Positions 18,298 to 26,480 of a stretch of DNA of 64,000 nucleotides are shown here, in pieces. Under the pieces are notes generated by a model, which did no database searches, was not told where the DNA came from, and saw only the letters and a program-made list of their open reading frames with translations. Origin of the DNA: CAYPHY01 sp964410625 (GTDB taxonomy: Bacteria; Chloroflexota; Anaerolineae; Promineifilales; Promineifilaceae); assembly GCA_964410625.1 (NCBI GenBank), contig CAYPHY010000008.1, positions 107,177-171,176 on the forward strand. Reading direction: 5' to 3'. How positions within the stretch are numbered: the stretch's first letter is position 1; each line of letters starts with the position of its first letter. Made by a program: the position numbers and the translations under genes.

Positions 18298-18305
18298 CTG
18301 GCTTT

Positions 18306-18341
18306 CTTATCCACAGCCATTGGAGACGTTTTGGAGACGTT
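18306..18341 (-). promoter_or_regulatory. Candidate SARP operator and promoter: tandem 11-mer plus -10
   Basis: The 11-mer TTGGAGACGTT is repeated twice without a gap (18320-18330 and 18331-18341). On the minus strand, exactly 8 bp after the proximal copy, comes GATAAG (18311-18306), a 4-of-6 match to TATAAT. Known SARP sites are direct repeats with 11-bp periodicity set 8 bp from the -10. Transcription would begin within a few bases of the GTG at 18297, giving a leaderless or nearly leaderless message. Confidence 0.55.
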
Positions 18342-18503
18342 CCCTGGCTACGATTGATGTAATACTTTCAGGCGTGCCCTGTTACACACGTAAAAGCGGA
18401 GGAGTTTCTAGGGCTACGCACACCGCAACCGACCACGTTGGCGCACAAACGGCCTAGTTCGAGTACATGAAGATATTGTACTGTTGATTTGAGGAGAAAC
18501 CCA

Positions 18504-18644
18504 ATGCAAGCAAATTCATTATCTACCGAAAACGATGCGCGGCCGTCTGTCCCCCACAGCGCACTGGCGGCCCTACTGCTACATCGGCGCGGTCATTGGT
18601 GGCCCCTTTTCCTGGCGATTTCAACGCCCAGGCCGATGGGCTGA
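18504..18644 (+). CDS. Small ORF, 46 residues, unknown
   Basis: The ATG at 18504 follows GAGGAG by about 7 nt, a strong ribosome-binding site. The 46-residue product (MQANSLSTENDARPSVPHSA...) has a short hydrophobic stretch, SALAALLL, and an RRGHWWPLF patch. I do not recognise it. After the stop another frame reads on as NAQADGLNKKVDGLHVEGD, so this may be a frameshifted remnant of a longer gene. It is the first of three plus-strand ORFs leading to the transporter at 18911. Confidence 0.4.
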   Translation: MQANSLSTENDARPSVPHSALAALLLHRRGHWWPLFLAISTPRPMG

Positions 18645-18711
18645 ATAAAAAAGTAGATGGCTTGCACGTCGAAGGTGACCTTTCCTGAGAAGGTGTGGGG
18701 GAGCGGGTGAG

Positions 18712-18921
18712 ATGGAAAAGCATGTGAACAAAAAGCCCAACAATTGCCAGGCCTTCCTGGTTCGATTATGGCGCGATGGCCCCCAAGAACCGTGGCGCGC
18801 CTCGGCTAAAGCAGTGGCGAACGGCCGCGAGTTCTTTTTCGCCAGCCCAGAGAAATTGTTCCTATTTTTGTACGCGCAAACGACTGAACTGAACAGTGAA
18901 GGAGTAACCGATGTTGCCTAA
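18712..18921 (+). CDS. Small conserved-looking protein, 69 residues
   Basis: The ATG at 18712 follows GGGGAG by about 8 nt. The pattern FLVRLWRDGPQEPWRASAKA followed by GREFFFASPEKLFLFLYAQT resembles a short domain seen in many small Chloroflexi proteins (W-R-A-S, a strand, then FxSxxxLFxFL). This resemblance is from memory and unverified. The 3' end overlaps the start of the transporter gene by 11 nt, so the two are probably translationally coupled. The function is unknown; it may regulate or accompany the transporter. Confidence 0.55.
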   Translation: MEKHVNKKPNNCQAFLVRLWRDGPQEPWRASAKAVANGREFFFASPEKLFLFLYAQTTELNSEGVTDVA

Positions 18922-21811
18922 AATCTCTTCCATCCCCTCCATCCCCCGTCGCTTACATCTTGAACCAGGGGAAGGTCCATCATTATTCCTCCTCTCGCTC
19001 AGCCTGTTCCTGGTCATCGGTAGCACGGCCGTCATCGGCCGCACGGTCACTCGCGCCCTCTTCCTCAGCGGACTGCCCTCTCAATACATCCCGGCTCGCT
19101 TTTTAGCACTCACGGTCGGCGTCGTCCTGGCTTCGCTGCTCTACACCCGCATCGTCGGCCGCGCACATTCGCAGCGAATGTCCACGCCACTCCTCATCCA
19201 GCGGACAACGCTCGCCACGTTGGGTGGCTTGTTGCTCTTTCGCCTGTTGCTCGACACGACGGCAGCCGGGAACCTGTGGCTGTTGGGGACTTTCTATGTC
19301 TTTCTGGAAATCGTGATGGCGTTGAACATCGTCCAGTTCTGGACCTTCGCCTCGGAGATCATCAACACCCGTCGCGCCAAGCGGCTGTTTCCGATCATCA
19401 CCGGAGCCGGTAATTTGGGCAGTATGCTGGCTGGTGCGGCCGTCGCTGCGCTCGTGCCTTGGTTGGGAACCCTCAACCTGATCTATGTCATCATGCTGAT
19501 ACTGGCGGTGAATATCCTGCTAGTGCGCACACTTGGAAGCGCCAATCAGGATTTATACGAGCAAAGCGCCCTGCCTTCCCCGGTCATAAAGCAGCGCAAC
19601 GGTGAACGGCCGAATCCGTTGGGCTTTTTGCGCCACTCTCCGCTGTTGCTCACCATGACCATCATCGTTGTGCTGATTACGCTGGCGGTCAATATCGTGG
19701 ATTATCAGTTCGACCTGTCAATGCAGAGCAGTTTCGCCTCGGATCCGCAACAACTATCCGCTTTTCTTGGCTCCTTCTATTTTTGGACCGGCATTGCTGG
19801 ACTGGTCTTGCAAATATTCTTGTCCGGCCCCTTGATGAGACGCTTCGGCATCGCCGCCGCGCTGATGATCATGCCGGTCAGTATTTTGACCGGCTCGATC
19901 ATGGTTCTGGCTTCCGGCGCATCTCAATGGGCAATCACCATGACCCGCTCCTCCGATACCGTCTTTCGTTATACCGTCCATGACACCTCCTTTAATTTGC
20001 TCTACGTTCCCATCCCGCAACCATTGCGCTCGCAAGCCCGCGCTGTGATTGACGGCATCTTTAAGCCGCTGACGATTGGCCTGTCTGGTGTGCTTTTCTT
20101 TCTGGTCGGCCGCTTTGCCGAAATCGCCATTCTACCCTGGTCCTATATTGCCCTCCTGGTCGTCGTTGCCGTCGGGGTCATCCTGTTGCGTCTGCGCCAT
20201 GTCTACTTGAGCGCTTTGCACGACAGCATCCATCGTCGCTACTTTGATCCGGCCGGTGAACCGCTCGATTTACGCAATCCGGCAACGGTGGAAACGATCA
20301 AGGCAAGCCTGAATGAAGCGGATGAGGCTGAGGTGCTGCACGCCCTGGCGCTAGCCGAAGAAATCGCCAACGGGGATTTCAACGTAGATTGGACGCCTGC
20401 CTTACTCCCCCTGCTCGACCACGACTCGCCGCTCGTGCGCCGCCAGGCGCTGCGGATGATGCGCCACACGGGGGCAGCCGAATACGCCGACCTGGTGCGG
20501 AAGCGCTTTGCTGACTCGGAAAGCGGTGTACAGGCTTCGGCCGTCTTCACCTATTGGGCTTTGCGTGGCGAGCTGGCGTGGGAGGAAATGCGGCCGTTCA
20601 TGCACCATCCCGACCCCAAGATAAAGTCAGCGGCCGTCAGCGGTGCCCTACGGTATGGCGCAGAGGCAACCAGGTGGGTCGCCTGCCCGCTGTTTGTTTC
20701 CATGGTCGCCGACCCGCAGCCAGCCGTGCGTATGTCGGCCGCCTATGCCCTGGGCGAAATGCCATCTGCGGAGGGCGTGAACTTATTGAGCACCCTTCTT
20801 GAAGACGCGGAGCCACAGGTGCGGCGACGGGCTGTGCAATCTGCCGGACAACTGGCAGACCCCACCCACTTACCGGCGGTCATCGCCCAGTTAGGCGATC
20901 CCATCGTCGGCCCAACCGCAGAAGAGGCGCTGGTTCGTTATGGCTCACAGCTTTTCCCGGTTCTGGAAACTATCTATGCCAAACCATCGCCCAATGTAAT
21001 GGTACGCCGTCACATCCCCGGCGTGGTAGCCCGCATCCACTCTTCTCAGTCCGTGCGCTTCTTTATGAAAAACCTGGACGAGCCGGATGACCTCGCCCGG
21101 TCGCGCCTATATATTGCTCTCGGCCGTCTTCGTCAGGCTGGAGAGCCGCACACGTCCAGCGACCTGAGCGAGCTTCTTACTGCGATTAACCAGCGCTTTG
21201 AGGTAGAGACTCGTCTGGCATACCAGTGGGCAGTCCGGGCACTCCGCCCCCAGCCTGAGTCGCCTGCCAATGGTGACCTGCTGGCTGACGCTTATTCCTG
21301 GAGAAAGCGCTACGCCGTGGATCGCCTGCTATACCTGATCGCCATCCTCTACCCCCAGGCCAACATCGCTCAGGTACGCACCAACTTGTTTGGCGGAGAC
21401 CAGCGCCAGCGTGCCAACGCCATCGAACTGCTCGACACATTGCTCTCCCGCCCGCACAAGGAATTGCTCCTGCCCTTGCTGGAGGGTTCGCCTGAGCGAA
21501 TCGCGGTAATTGCGGAGAGAGAATATGGCTTGAAGCCGCCTCTGTTGGAGTTAGAATTTGCTGCGGCCGTTGAAGACAATGATCCCTGGCTTGCCGCCTC
21601 TATCCTCTTCAGCCTGTCCCGCCAGCAAGTGGATGACCTCCCCCACCTGGTCCAGCAGGGATTAGCGTCGCCACATGCACTCGTGCGTGAGACAGCCCAA
21701 TTCGCTGCCAGCCAATCATTCCAGCAGGAACCATATCAAATTGCCTCGTCGGTAGAGATGGGTCGGGCGCACCTTCCCAAACCATCCCGGCAAGCCCACC
21801 CGCACCTGTAA
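18911..21811 (+). CDS. Nucleotide-translocase/MFS-like transporter fused to HEAT repeats
   Basis: The N-terminal 440 or so residues form about 12 membrane helices with the layout of Npt/AAA-type ATP/ADP translocases (MFS fold), e.g. NIVQFWTFASEIINTRRAKRLFPIITGAGNLGSM. The rest, about 450-930, is a soluble run of HEAT/PBS-like repeats such as DHDSPLVRRQALRMMRHTG and DPQPAVRMSAAYALGEMPS. The total of 966 residues is far longer than a simple translocase. The cytoplasmic HEAT platform probably binds a partner; the adjacent cNMP-binding protein is the obvious candidate. The substrate is unknown. ATG 18911 has AAGGAG upstream. Confidence 0.8.
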   Translation: MLPKISSIPSIPRRLHLEPGEGPSLFLLSLSLFLVIGSTAVIGRTVTRALFLSGLPSQYIPARFLALTVGVVLASLLYTRIVGRAHSQRMSTPLLIQRTTLATLGGLLLFRLLLDTTAAGNLWLLGTFYVFLEIVMALNIVQFWTFASEIINTRRAKRLFPIITGAGNLGSMLAGAAVAALVPWLGTLNLIYVIMLILAVNILLVRTLGSANQDLYEQSALPSPVIKQRNGERPNPLGFLRHSPLLLTMTIIVVLITLAVNIVDYQFDLSMQSSFASDPQQLSAFLGSFYFWTGIAGLVLQIFLSGPLMRRFGIAAALMIMPVSILTGSIMVLASGASQWAITMTRSSDTVFRYTVHDTSFNLLYVPIPQPLRSQARAVIDGIFKPLTIGLSGVLFFLVGRFAEIAILPWSYIALLVVVAVGVILLRLRHVYLSALHDSIHRRYFDPAGEPLDLRNPATVETIKASLNEADEAEVLHALALAEEIANGDFNVDWTPALLPLLDHDSPLVRRQALRMMRHTGAAEYADLVRKRFADSESGVQASAVFTYWALRGELAWEEMRPFMHHPDPKIKSAAVSGALRYGAEATRWVACPLFVSMVADPQPAVRMSAAYALGEMPSAEGVNLLSTLLEDAEPQVRRRAVQSAGQLADPTHLPAVIAQLGDPIVGPTAEEALVRYGSQLFPVLETIYAKPSPNVMVRRHIPGVVARIHSSQSVRFFMKNLDEPDDLARSRLYIALGRLRQAGEPHTSSDLSELLTAINQRFEVETRLAYQWAVRALRPQPESPANGDLLADAYSWRKRYAVDRLLYLIAILYPQANIAQVRTNLFGGDQRQRANAIELLDTLLSRPHKELLLPLLEGSPERIAVIAEREYGLKPPLLELEFAAAVEDNDPWLAASILFSLSRQQVDDLPHLVQQGLASPHALVRETAQFAASQSFQQEPYQIASSVEMGRAHLPKPSRQAHPHL

Positions 21812-21844
21812 TAGCACACCAGGGAGCCAGAAGGAGTTTTTATC

Positions 21845-22300
21845 ATGCCGATCACGACCATGGAACGAATTCTGTTGTTAAAAAGAGTAAAACTGTTCAA
21901 AGAAATCCCTGCCCAGGAGCTGGAACTGGTTGCCCGCTTGTGCAACGTCCTGCATATCGCACCAGGAGAGCGTTTTATTTCCCAGGGTGATACGTCTGAC
22001 GGCCTGTTTATCCTGGTCGCTGGAGAAGTTGAAGTTAGCGTCAATGATCTGGGGATTATTGATCTGCGTAAAGCGGGGGATGTAATTGGTGAAATTGGCG
22101 TGCTCGCTAACCAGGTACGCACCGCGAACTGCACGGCCGTCGTCGAAACCACCGCCCTGCACATTAGCCAGGCAGACCTATGGGACCTGCTGGAGCGTAA
22201 CGCGCTCTTATCGGCGAGCGTGATTCGCGTCTTGCTGCCCAAACTGCTGAGTTATTCCGAGATACGCTACACGAGCAAAAACGGGCTTAGTTTCGGATGA
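21845..22300 (+). CDS. Cyclic-nucleotide-binding (CRP-type sensor) domain protein
   Basis: The 151-residue protein is a single cNMP-binding domain without a helix-turn-helix. The beta-barrel and phosphate-binding cassette are seen as RFISQGDTSDGLFILVAGEVEVSV and GDVIGEIGVLANQVRTANCTAVV; the GEIG...R order is that of the cassette with its Arg. It begins 33 nt after the transporter stop, preceded by AAGGAG, so it is very likely co-transcribed. In some relatives this domain is fused to the transporter-HEAT protein; here it is a separate subunit. It probably gates or signals to the transporter. Confidence 0.85.
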   Translation: MPITTMERILLLKRVKLFKEIPAQELELVARLCNVLHIAPGERFISQGDTSDGLFILVAGEVEVSVNDLGIIDLRKAGDVIGEIGVLANQVRTANCTAVVETTALHISQADLWDLLERNALLSASVIRVLLPKLLSYSEIRYTSKNGLSFG

Positions 22301-22361
22301 TCGGGTAAGAGATGAGCCAATAGATACAGCACGAGAACGAGTTACCGTTCAGGCCAAAGAC

Positions 22362-22796
22362 TTACAAGTTAAGGCGAAAGTGGCGGTCGCCGTTGGCGTA
22401 GTGGGTGGTTTCAAAGCCGTATTGCTGGTAGAAGCCGATCGCATCTTCCCATGTCTCGGTTGTCTCCAGTACGATTGCCTGGTAGCCAATTTCCCGGCCG
22501 CGCAGCACCAACGCTTCTAACAGCCGACGGCCGATCCCCCGCCGGCGCAACGCCCGATCGACCGACATACGCACAATGCGGCCGTTGCCGTCACCCTCTG
22601 GAATCAACGCGCCGGTCCCCACCAATTTCTCCCCTTCATAAGCGACCAGAAACACGCCATCCGCATAGCTGACCGCTATGTCGTTCAAGTCGGGGTTGAG
22701 AGATAAGTCCAGTTCACCCCAATGGTCAGTCAGACCGTCGAGGATGAGTTGACGGGCGGCCGTTTGGTCGGTGGGGAGAAAGTCGCGGACGTGCAT
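22362..22796 (-). CDS. GNAT-family N-acetyltransferase (small)
   Basis: This is a 144-residue single-domain acetyltransferase. Motif A appears as IVRMSVDRALRRRGIGRRLLEALV (about residues 75-98), with the R-R-G-I-G-R loop that holds acetyl-CoA. WEDAIGFYQQYGFETTHY follows, typical of motif B. The substrate is unknown. It converges on the cNMP protein and is separated from UPF0182 by a cluster of repeats at 22799-22933. Confidence 0.85.
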   Translation of the reverse strand: MHVRDFLPTDQTAARQLILDGLTDHWGELDLSLNPDLNDIAVSYADGVFLVAYEGEKLVGTGALIPEGDGNGRIVRMSVDRALRRRGIGRRLLEALVLRGREIGYQAIVLETTETWEDAIGFYQQYGFETTHYANGDRHFRLNL

Positions 22797-22798
22797 GG

Positions 22799-22933
22799 GA
22801 TTGAGACTGGGAGACTAAGAGATTGGGCGACTGTGTATTGGTGTATTGAGGGATTCAGCCAATATACCAATATACCGACAACTCCCCACTCTCCACTAAC
22901 CACGAACCACGAACCACTCATCACTCCCCACTC
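22799..22933. repeat. Cluster of three intergenic repeat families
   Basis: 'gactgggagactaagagat' (22799-22826), a 'tgtattggtgtattg...ccaatataccaata' inverted repeat (22832-22876) and a 'ccccactctccac...cactcatcactcccc' repeat (22876-22933) stand side by side. The last one supplies the final codons (SGE) and stop of the UPF0182 gene. Confidence 0.7.
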
Positions 22934-25830
22934 ATCAACTCGGAAAGGGTGGCGAGGTCATTGCGCAGGGCTTCCAGTTCGGCGCCGTAGGTTGACCAGT
23001 CGCCGTCGCGTTGGGCGGCTTCGGCCGCTTGCAGGTGGGCATCGGCCGATTGAATCAAGTTTGCCACCTCTTGATCAACAGTTAAGCCGGATGTGGCCCC
23101 CGTAGGAGGTGTATTCGCGCCGCCGACTACAGAGGCTACCTCCTCCAGTCCGACGCCATCCACAACGGCCGTTAGTGCTTCGGCCAACGTCTCGCGCATC
23201 ACCACCCGCGTTTCAGTGGCGGCGATCACCCGTTTCAACTCCGGTAGGGCGTTGTTCGACGAGAGCAAGTAGATCGGCTCAATATAGAGGAAGTTGTTAT
23301 TGAGCGGGAGAGTCAAGATATTGCCGCGAATGACGCTCGATCCCGCCTGATCCCATAGGGAAAACTGCTCCGAAATCACCGGCTCCTGATCAATGCGCCC
23401 TTCAATTTGGAAGGGGCCAAAAGTTAGCTCCTGCTTGGGCAGTTCATAAAGCACCACTTCCCCATAGTTGGGTGGGTCATTTCGCGCCGCCATCCAGCCG
23501 ATCATATTTGGCTTACCCACCGGGCTAAAGGGTTGGATCAGCAAGAATTCTGGCGATTGTTCACCAGGGAGCGCCAGCGTGACATAGTAGGGTTCCACAG
23601 GCATGACCGTCTGATCATAAATTTCGAGCGAGATTTCCCACAAATCCTCTTTATTATAGAAGACTCGCACGTCAGTCATGTGGTAGGTTAGATATTGCTC
23701 GGCTTGCATCTGGAACATATCTACCGGATAGCGTAGATGGTGAAGCAAGTTGTCGGGCATCTCCTCCAGCGGCCGAAACAGCCCCGGAAAGATACGTTGG
23801 TAGGAGAGGGCCAGTGGATCATCGGGCGCGGACAGGTAGTAAGTGACCGTCCCATCATAGGCGTCTACGACCACCTTGGCCGCGTTGCGAATGTAGTTGA
23901 CTGGCGGCCCGGCCGATACGACCTCGGTCCCATCAGGCAGGAACGCGCCGATGGGCTGTTGGGGTGTTCGCACCGGGGTCGCATAGGGGAAGTTGTTGCT
24001 GGTCGTATAGGCGTCTTGAATCCAGACCAAACGGCCGTTCAACACCACCAGATAGGGGTCTTGATCGAGCATCAGAAAGGGGGTGATCTGCCTGATTCGC
24101 CCCTGAATGTCGCGGTGGAACTGCACGCGTGTCTGTGCCGTGATCTCATCGCTGAGCATGACATTAACGTCGCCGAAGCGGACGGCAAAGGCGAGCCGTT
24201 TCAGGCGGTTATCCAACAACACCCCGCCCGACCCCTCATAAGTGGAGTAGACATTCTCATTGCCGCTGGGATAGTCGAACTCCTCACGGTCGCTGCCGAC
24301 AAAGACGGCATCGTCGGTCAACTCGCCATAGTAGATTTCCGGTCGCGTCACCTCAATAGGGACCGTGCTGGTGGGCGGCAGATCGCGGATGAAAAACTGT
24401 GGCTGCCCTTCTGGCGTAAATTCATCCACCGGGTTCATCACGATGCCGTAACCATGCGTAAATTCCAGTGTGCGATTGACCCAAGAGGGGGAGGGGAGAT
24501 TGGCCTTGTTCAGTTCACGAGCGGCCAGCATCACCTGGCGTTGTTCACCGTCAATCTCATAGCGATCAATATCCACCTCGTTGAAAAAGTAGTACGGCCG
24601 CAACGCTTGCAATTGGGTATAGGTCTGTTGCAGCGGCCGGTAATCCCACAAGCGGATATTGCGTAAGGTTTCGTCATTTTCTAACAGGTCTGCGGCGTTG
24701 AGATCGGCCGTTGTGTTAAAAGGTTGGACTCCAATCTCATCCAACAGGAACGCCTCACGAGTAAAGGCGATGTTATGGGCAATGTATTCGCTTTCCAGTT
24801 CGATCTCATTCGGTTGAACGACGTACCGTTGCAAAATACCAGGGTAAAGATTAGCCAATACCAGCGTCACCACCAGCCACAGCCCGCCAAAAATCAAAGG
24901 TAAACGAAGATTCAAGCGAAATACGTTGTAGAGAATCGCCAGGGCAGTCAGGGCAATCAGCACCAATTGAATGCGTAAGGCCAGGAGGTTAGCGTGAATA
25001 TCGGTATAAGTTGCCCCATAGACGATGCCTTGAGGCGAAAAAAGCAGTCCAAAGAAGTCGAGAACGTATCCTGCTCCCCAAACGAGTAGTAGTAAGCCAC
25101 CAAGCAAGGCGACATGCTGCCGCAGAGGGACAGAGCGGTGGGGTTGCCACGCACCGCGCTGAATGTCGCCTAGATTGTTGACAGCATAGATGGGCAAGAT
25201 GCCGAGCAGGGTTAGCACCAGCATAGACAGGAGCCAGCCCTGGAGAAAGCGAAAAACGGGTAGCTCGAAGACGTAGAAAGCAACATCACGGCCGAAGATG
25301 GGGTCAGTGAGGTTAAACGGAACGCGATCGAGATAGCGCAACCACATTTCCCACTGTGCGCTCATCGCGCTGGCGAAGGAGAAGGCGAGGAAAAGCCCCA
25401 GCCCAATTAGCAGCCAGCGAATACCTCTGCTGGCTAACAGTTGTGAATTAAATGGCGTGGCCTCACGAACCGCCCGCCGCCGGGCAATGAGCCAGTTGAG
25501 CGGCACGATGAGGATGGCGACGACCAGCGCAAGGCCAAATGTGCCAAGCCGCGCACTCCACTGCCGCAGCCAGACGCTTTCGTAACCCACTTCCTGGAAC
25601 CAGAGCCAATCGGTATAAATGGTGGCAATGGTACGCACGCTGAAGAGCAAGAGCAGGAGAATCAGAATCAAAATGAGTGAACGGCTAAATCGCGGAGAAG
25701 ATGGGGTCGGGGGGAGAGGGCGGCGGCGCGGCGGCCGTTTGCCCCCATTATCCTCTTCATCCGTTCGCCAGCCTGCCTCTTCCATCGCCCGGCGAAAAAC
25801 TTCGGGAATATCAAACTCTTCTCGGCTCAT
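22921..25830 (-). CDS. UPF0182 family membrane protein
   Basis: The 969-residue protein matches the UPF0182 (COG1615) layout. A short charged N-terminus is followed by about seven membrane segments (residues 45-340), then a large extracytoplasmic domain containing AAYYFNEVDIDRYEIDG-like and GLDQDPYLVV-like segments, e.g. YFFNEVDIDRYEIDG, RTLEFTHGYGIVMNPVDEF and LMLDQDPYLVVLNGRLVWI. A Gly/Asn/Thr linker and a charged helical tail (ADAHLQAAEAAQRDGDWSTYGAELEAL) end it. The function of the family is unknown. The length is normal. The last three codons lie in a repeat. Confidence 0.92.
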   Translation of the reverse strand: MSREEFDIPEVFRRAMEEAGWRTDEEDNGGKRPPRRRPLPPTPSSPRFSRSLILILILLLLLFSVRTIATIYTDWLWFQEVGYESVWLRQWSARLGTFGLALVVAILIVPLNWLIARRRAVREATPFNSQLLASRGIRWLLIGLGLFLAFSFASAMSAQWEMWLRYLDRVPFNLTDPIFGRDVAFYVFELPVFRFLQGWLLSMLVLTLLGILPIYAVNNLGDIQRGAWQPHRSVPLRQHVALLGGLLLLVWGAGYVLDFFGLLFSPQGIVYGATYTDIHANLLALRIQLVLIALTALAILYNVFRLNLRLPLIFGGLWLVVTLVLANLYPGILQRYVVQPNEIELESEYIAHNIAFTREAFLLDEIGVQPFNTTADLNAADLLENDETLRNIRLWDYRPLQQTYTQLQALRPYYFFNEVDIDRYEIDGEQRQVMLAARELNKANLPSPSWVNRTLEFTHGYGIVMNPVDEFTPEGQPQFFIRDLPPTSTVPIEVTRPEIYYGELTDDAVFVGSDREEFDYPSGNENVYSTYEGSGGVLLDNRLKRLAFAVRFGDVNVMLSDEITAQTRVQFHRDIQGRIRQITPFLMLDQDPYLVVLNGRLVWIQDAYTTSNNFPYATPVRTPQQPIGAFLPDGTEVVSAGPPVNYIRNAAKVVVDAYDGTVTYYLSAPDDPLALSYQRIFPGLFRPLEEMPDNLLHHLRYPVDMFQMQAEQYLTYHMTDVRVFYNKEDLWEISLEIYDQTVMPVEPYYVTLALPGEQSPEFLLIQPFSPVGKPNMIGWMAARNDPPNYGEVVLYELPKQELTFGPFQIEGRIDQEPVISEQFSLWDQAGSSVIRGNILTLPLNNNFLYIEPIYLLSSNNALPELKRVIAATETRVVMRETLAEALTAVVDGVGLEEVASVVGGANTPPTGATSGLTVDQEVANLIQSADAHLQAAEAAQRDGDWSTYGAELEALRNDLATLSELMSGE

Positions 25831-25998
25831 CTATTTCGCGCTCCAGTGTACCTTTACCACCAAATCAACTCCGTCTATCCACATCCCTACACAGATTATT
25901 TTACAACTTCTCAAATGTTCCCCTTCCTTCATTCATTCTACCACGCTTATCCGCACCTGCCGGATGTTGCGTCATCCTCTTAGATGGTAGTCACAATG

Positions 25999-26373
25999 TC
26001 ACCCTTTTGCAAAGCGGTAACCGAGAAACATCCCCAAAGCCAAAACGGCCGTACCGATCAGCGTCACACCCAGCAATGGGGGAAGTATCAGGCCAACGGT
26101 GATGGAAAGGATGAGCGCGAAGGGGGCAGCCACGAGATAGCCGAGCAGGAGCGCTCGTTGCTGGTCGCGGCTTTGCGCTTGTTGCCAGAGATAGAGCAGA
26201 AGCAGTCCGGAGAGGAAGCTCATCGGCAGGAAGTAGAGGAGTTCGGCCGGACTGGGAGGGAAGCGGCCGAAGCGCATCACAAACACCAACGTCTGCAAAA
26301 CCGGCCAAAGCAACGACAGGGGAATGAGCCACCAGTATATGGTTGAGGATGTCAGGGGTTTTTGATTAGGCAT
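25999..26373 (-). CDS. Small four-helix membrane protein, unknown
   Basis: The 124-residue protein has about four hydrophobic segments: WWLIPLSLLWPVLQTLVFVM, LLYFLPMSFLSGLLLLYLW, LLGYLVAAPFALILSITVGL and TLIGTAVLALGMFLGYRF. Short charged loops link them (QQAQSRDQQR). I do not recognise the family. ATG 26373 (MPNQKPLTSS) is preferred over an upstream start at 26448, whose extra residues are unlikely. It is divergent from the DSD1-like gene, and no partner is evident. Confidence 0.65.
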   Translation of the reverse strand: MPNQKPLTSSTIYWWLIPLSLLWPVLQTLVFVMRFGRFPPSPAELLYFLPMSFLSGLLLLYLWQQAQSRDQQRALLLGYLVAAPFALILSITVGLILPPLLGVTLIGTAVLALGMFLGYRFAKG

Positions 26374-26480
26374 TTTCTGATTCAAGTAAATTACGGGGTT
26401 TTTCAAAGATAGAAATCCGGTTTCTAAAAACTGGCAAAAGCATAACATAAATTGGATAAAGGGGATAAAATAGCGCCGCT

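Noticed and set aside
18523..18723. 66-residue minus-strand frame upstream of the transporter
   Set aside because: Ser/Pro/Thr-rich composition, no ribosome-binding site, and overlap with better plus-strand small ORFs.
23737..24666. 309-residue frame opposite UPF0182
   Set aside because: It is antisense to a clear large gene and has low-complexity, His/Gln-rich content without domain features.
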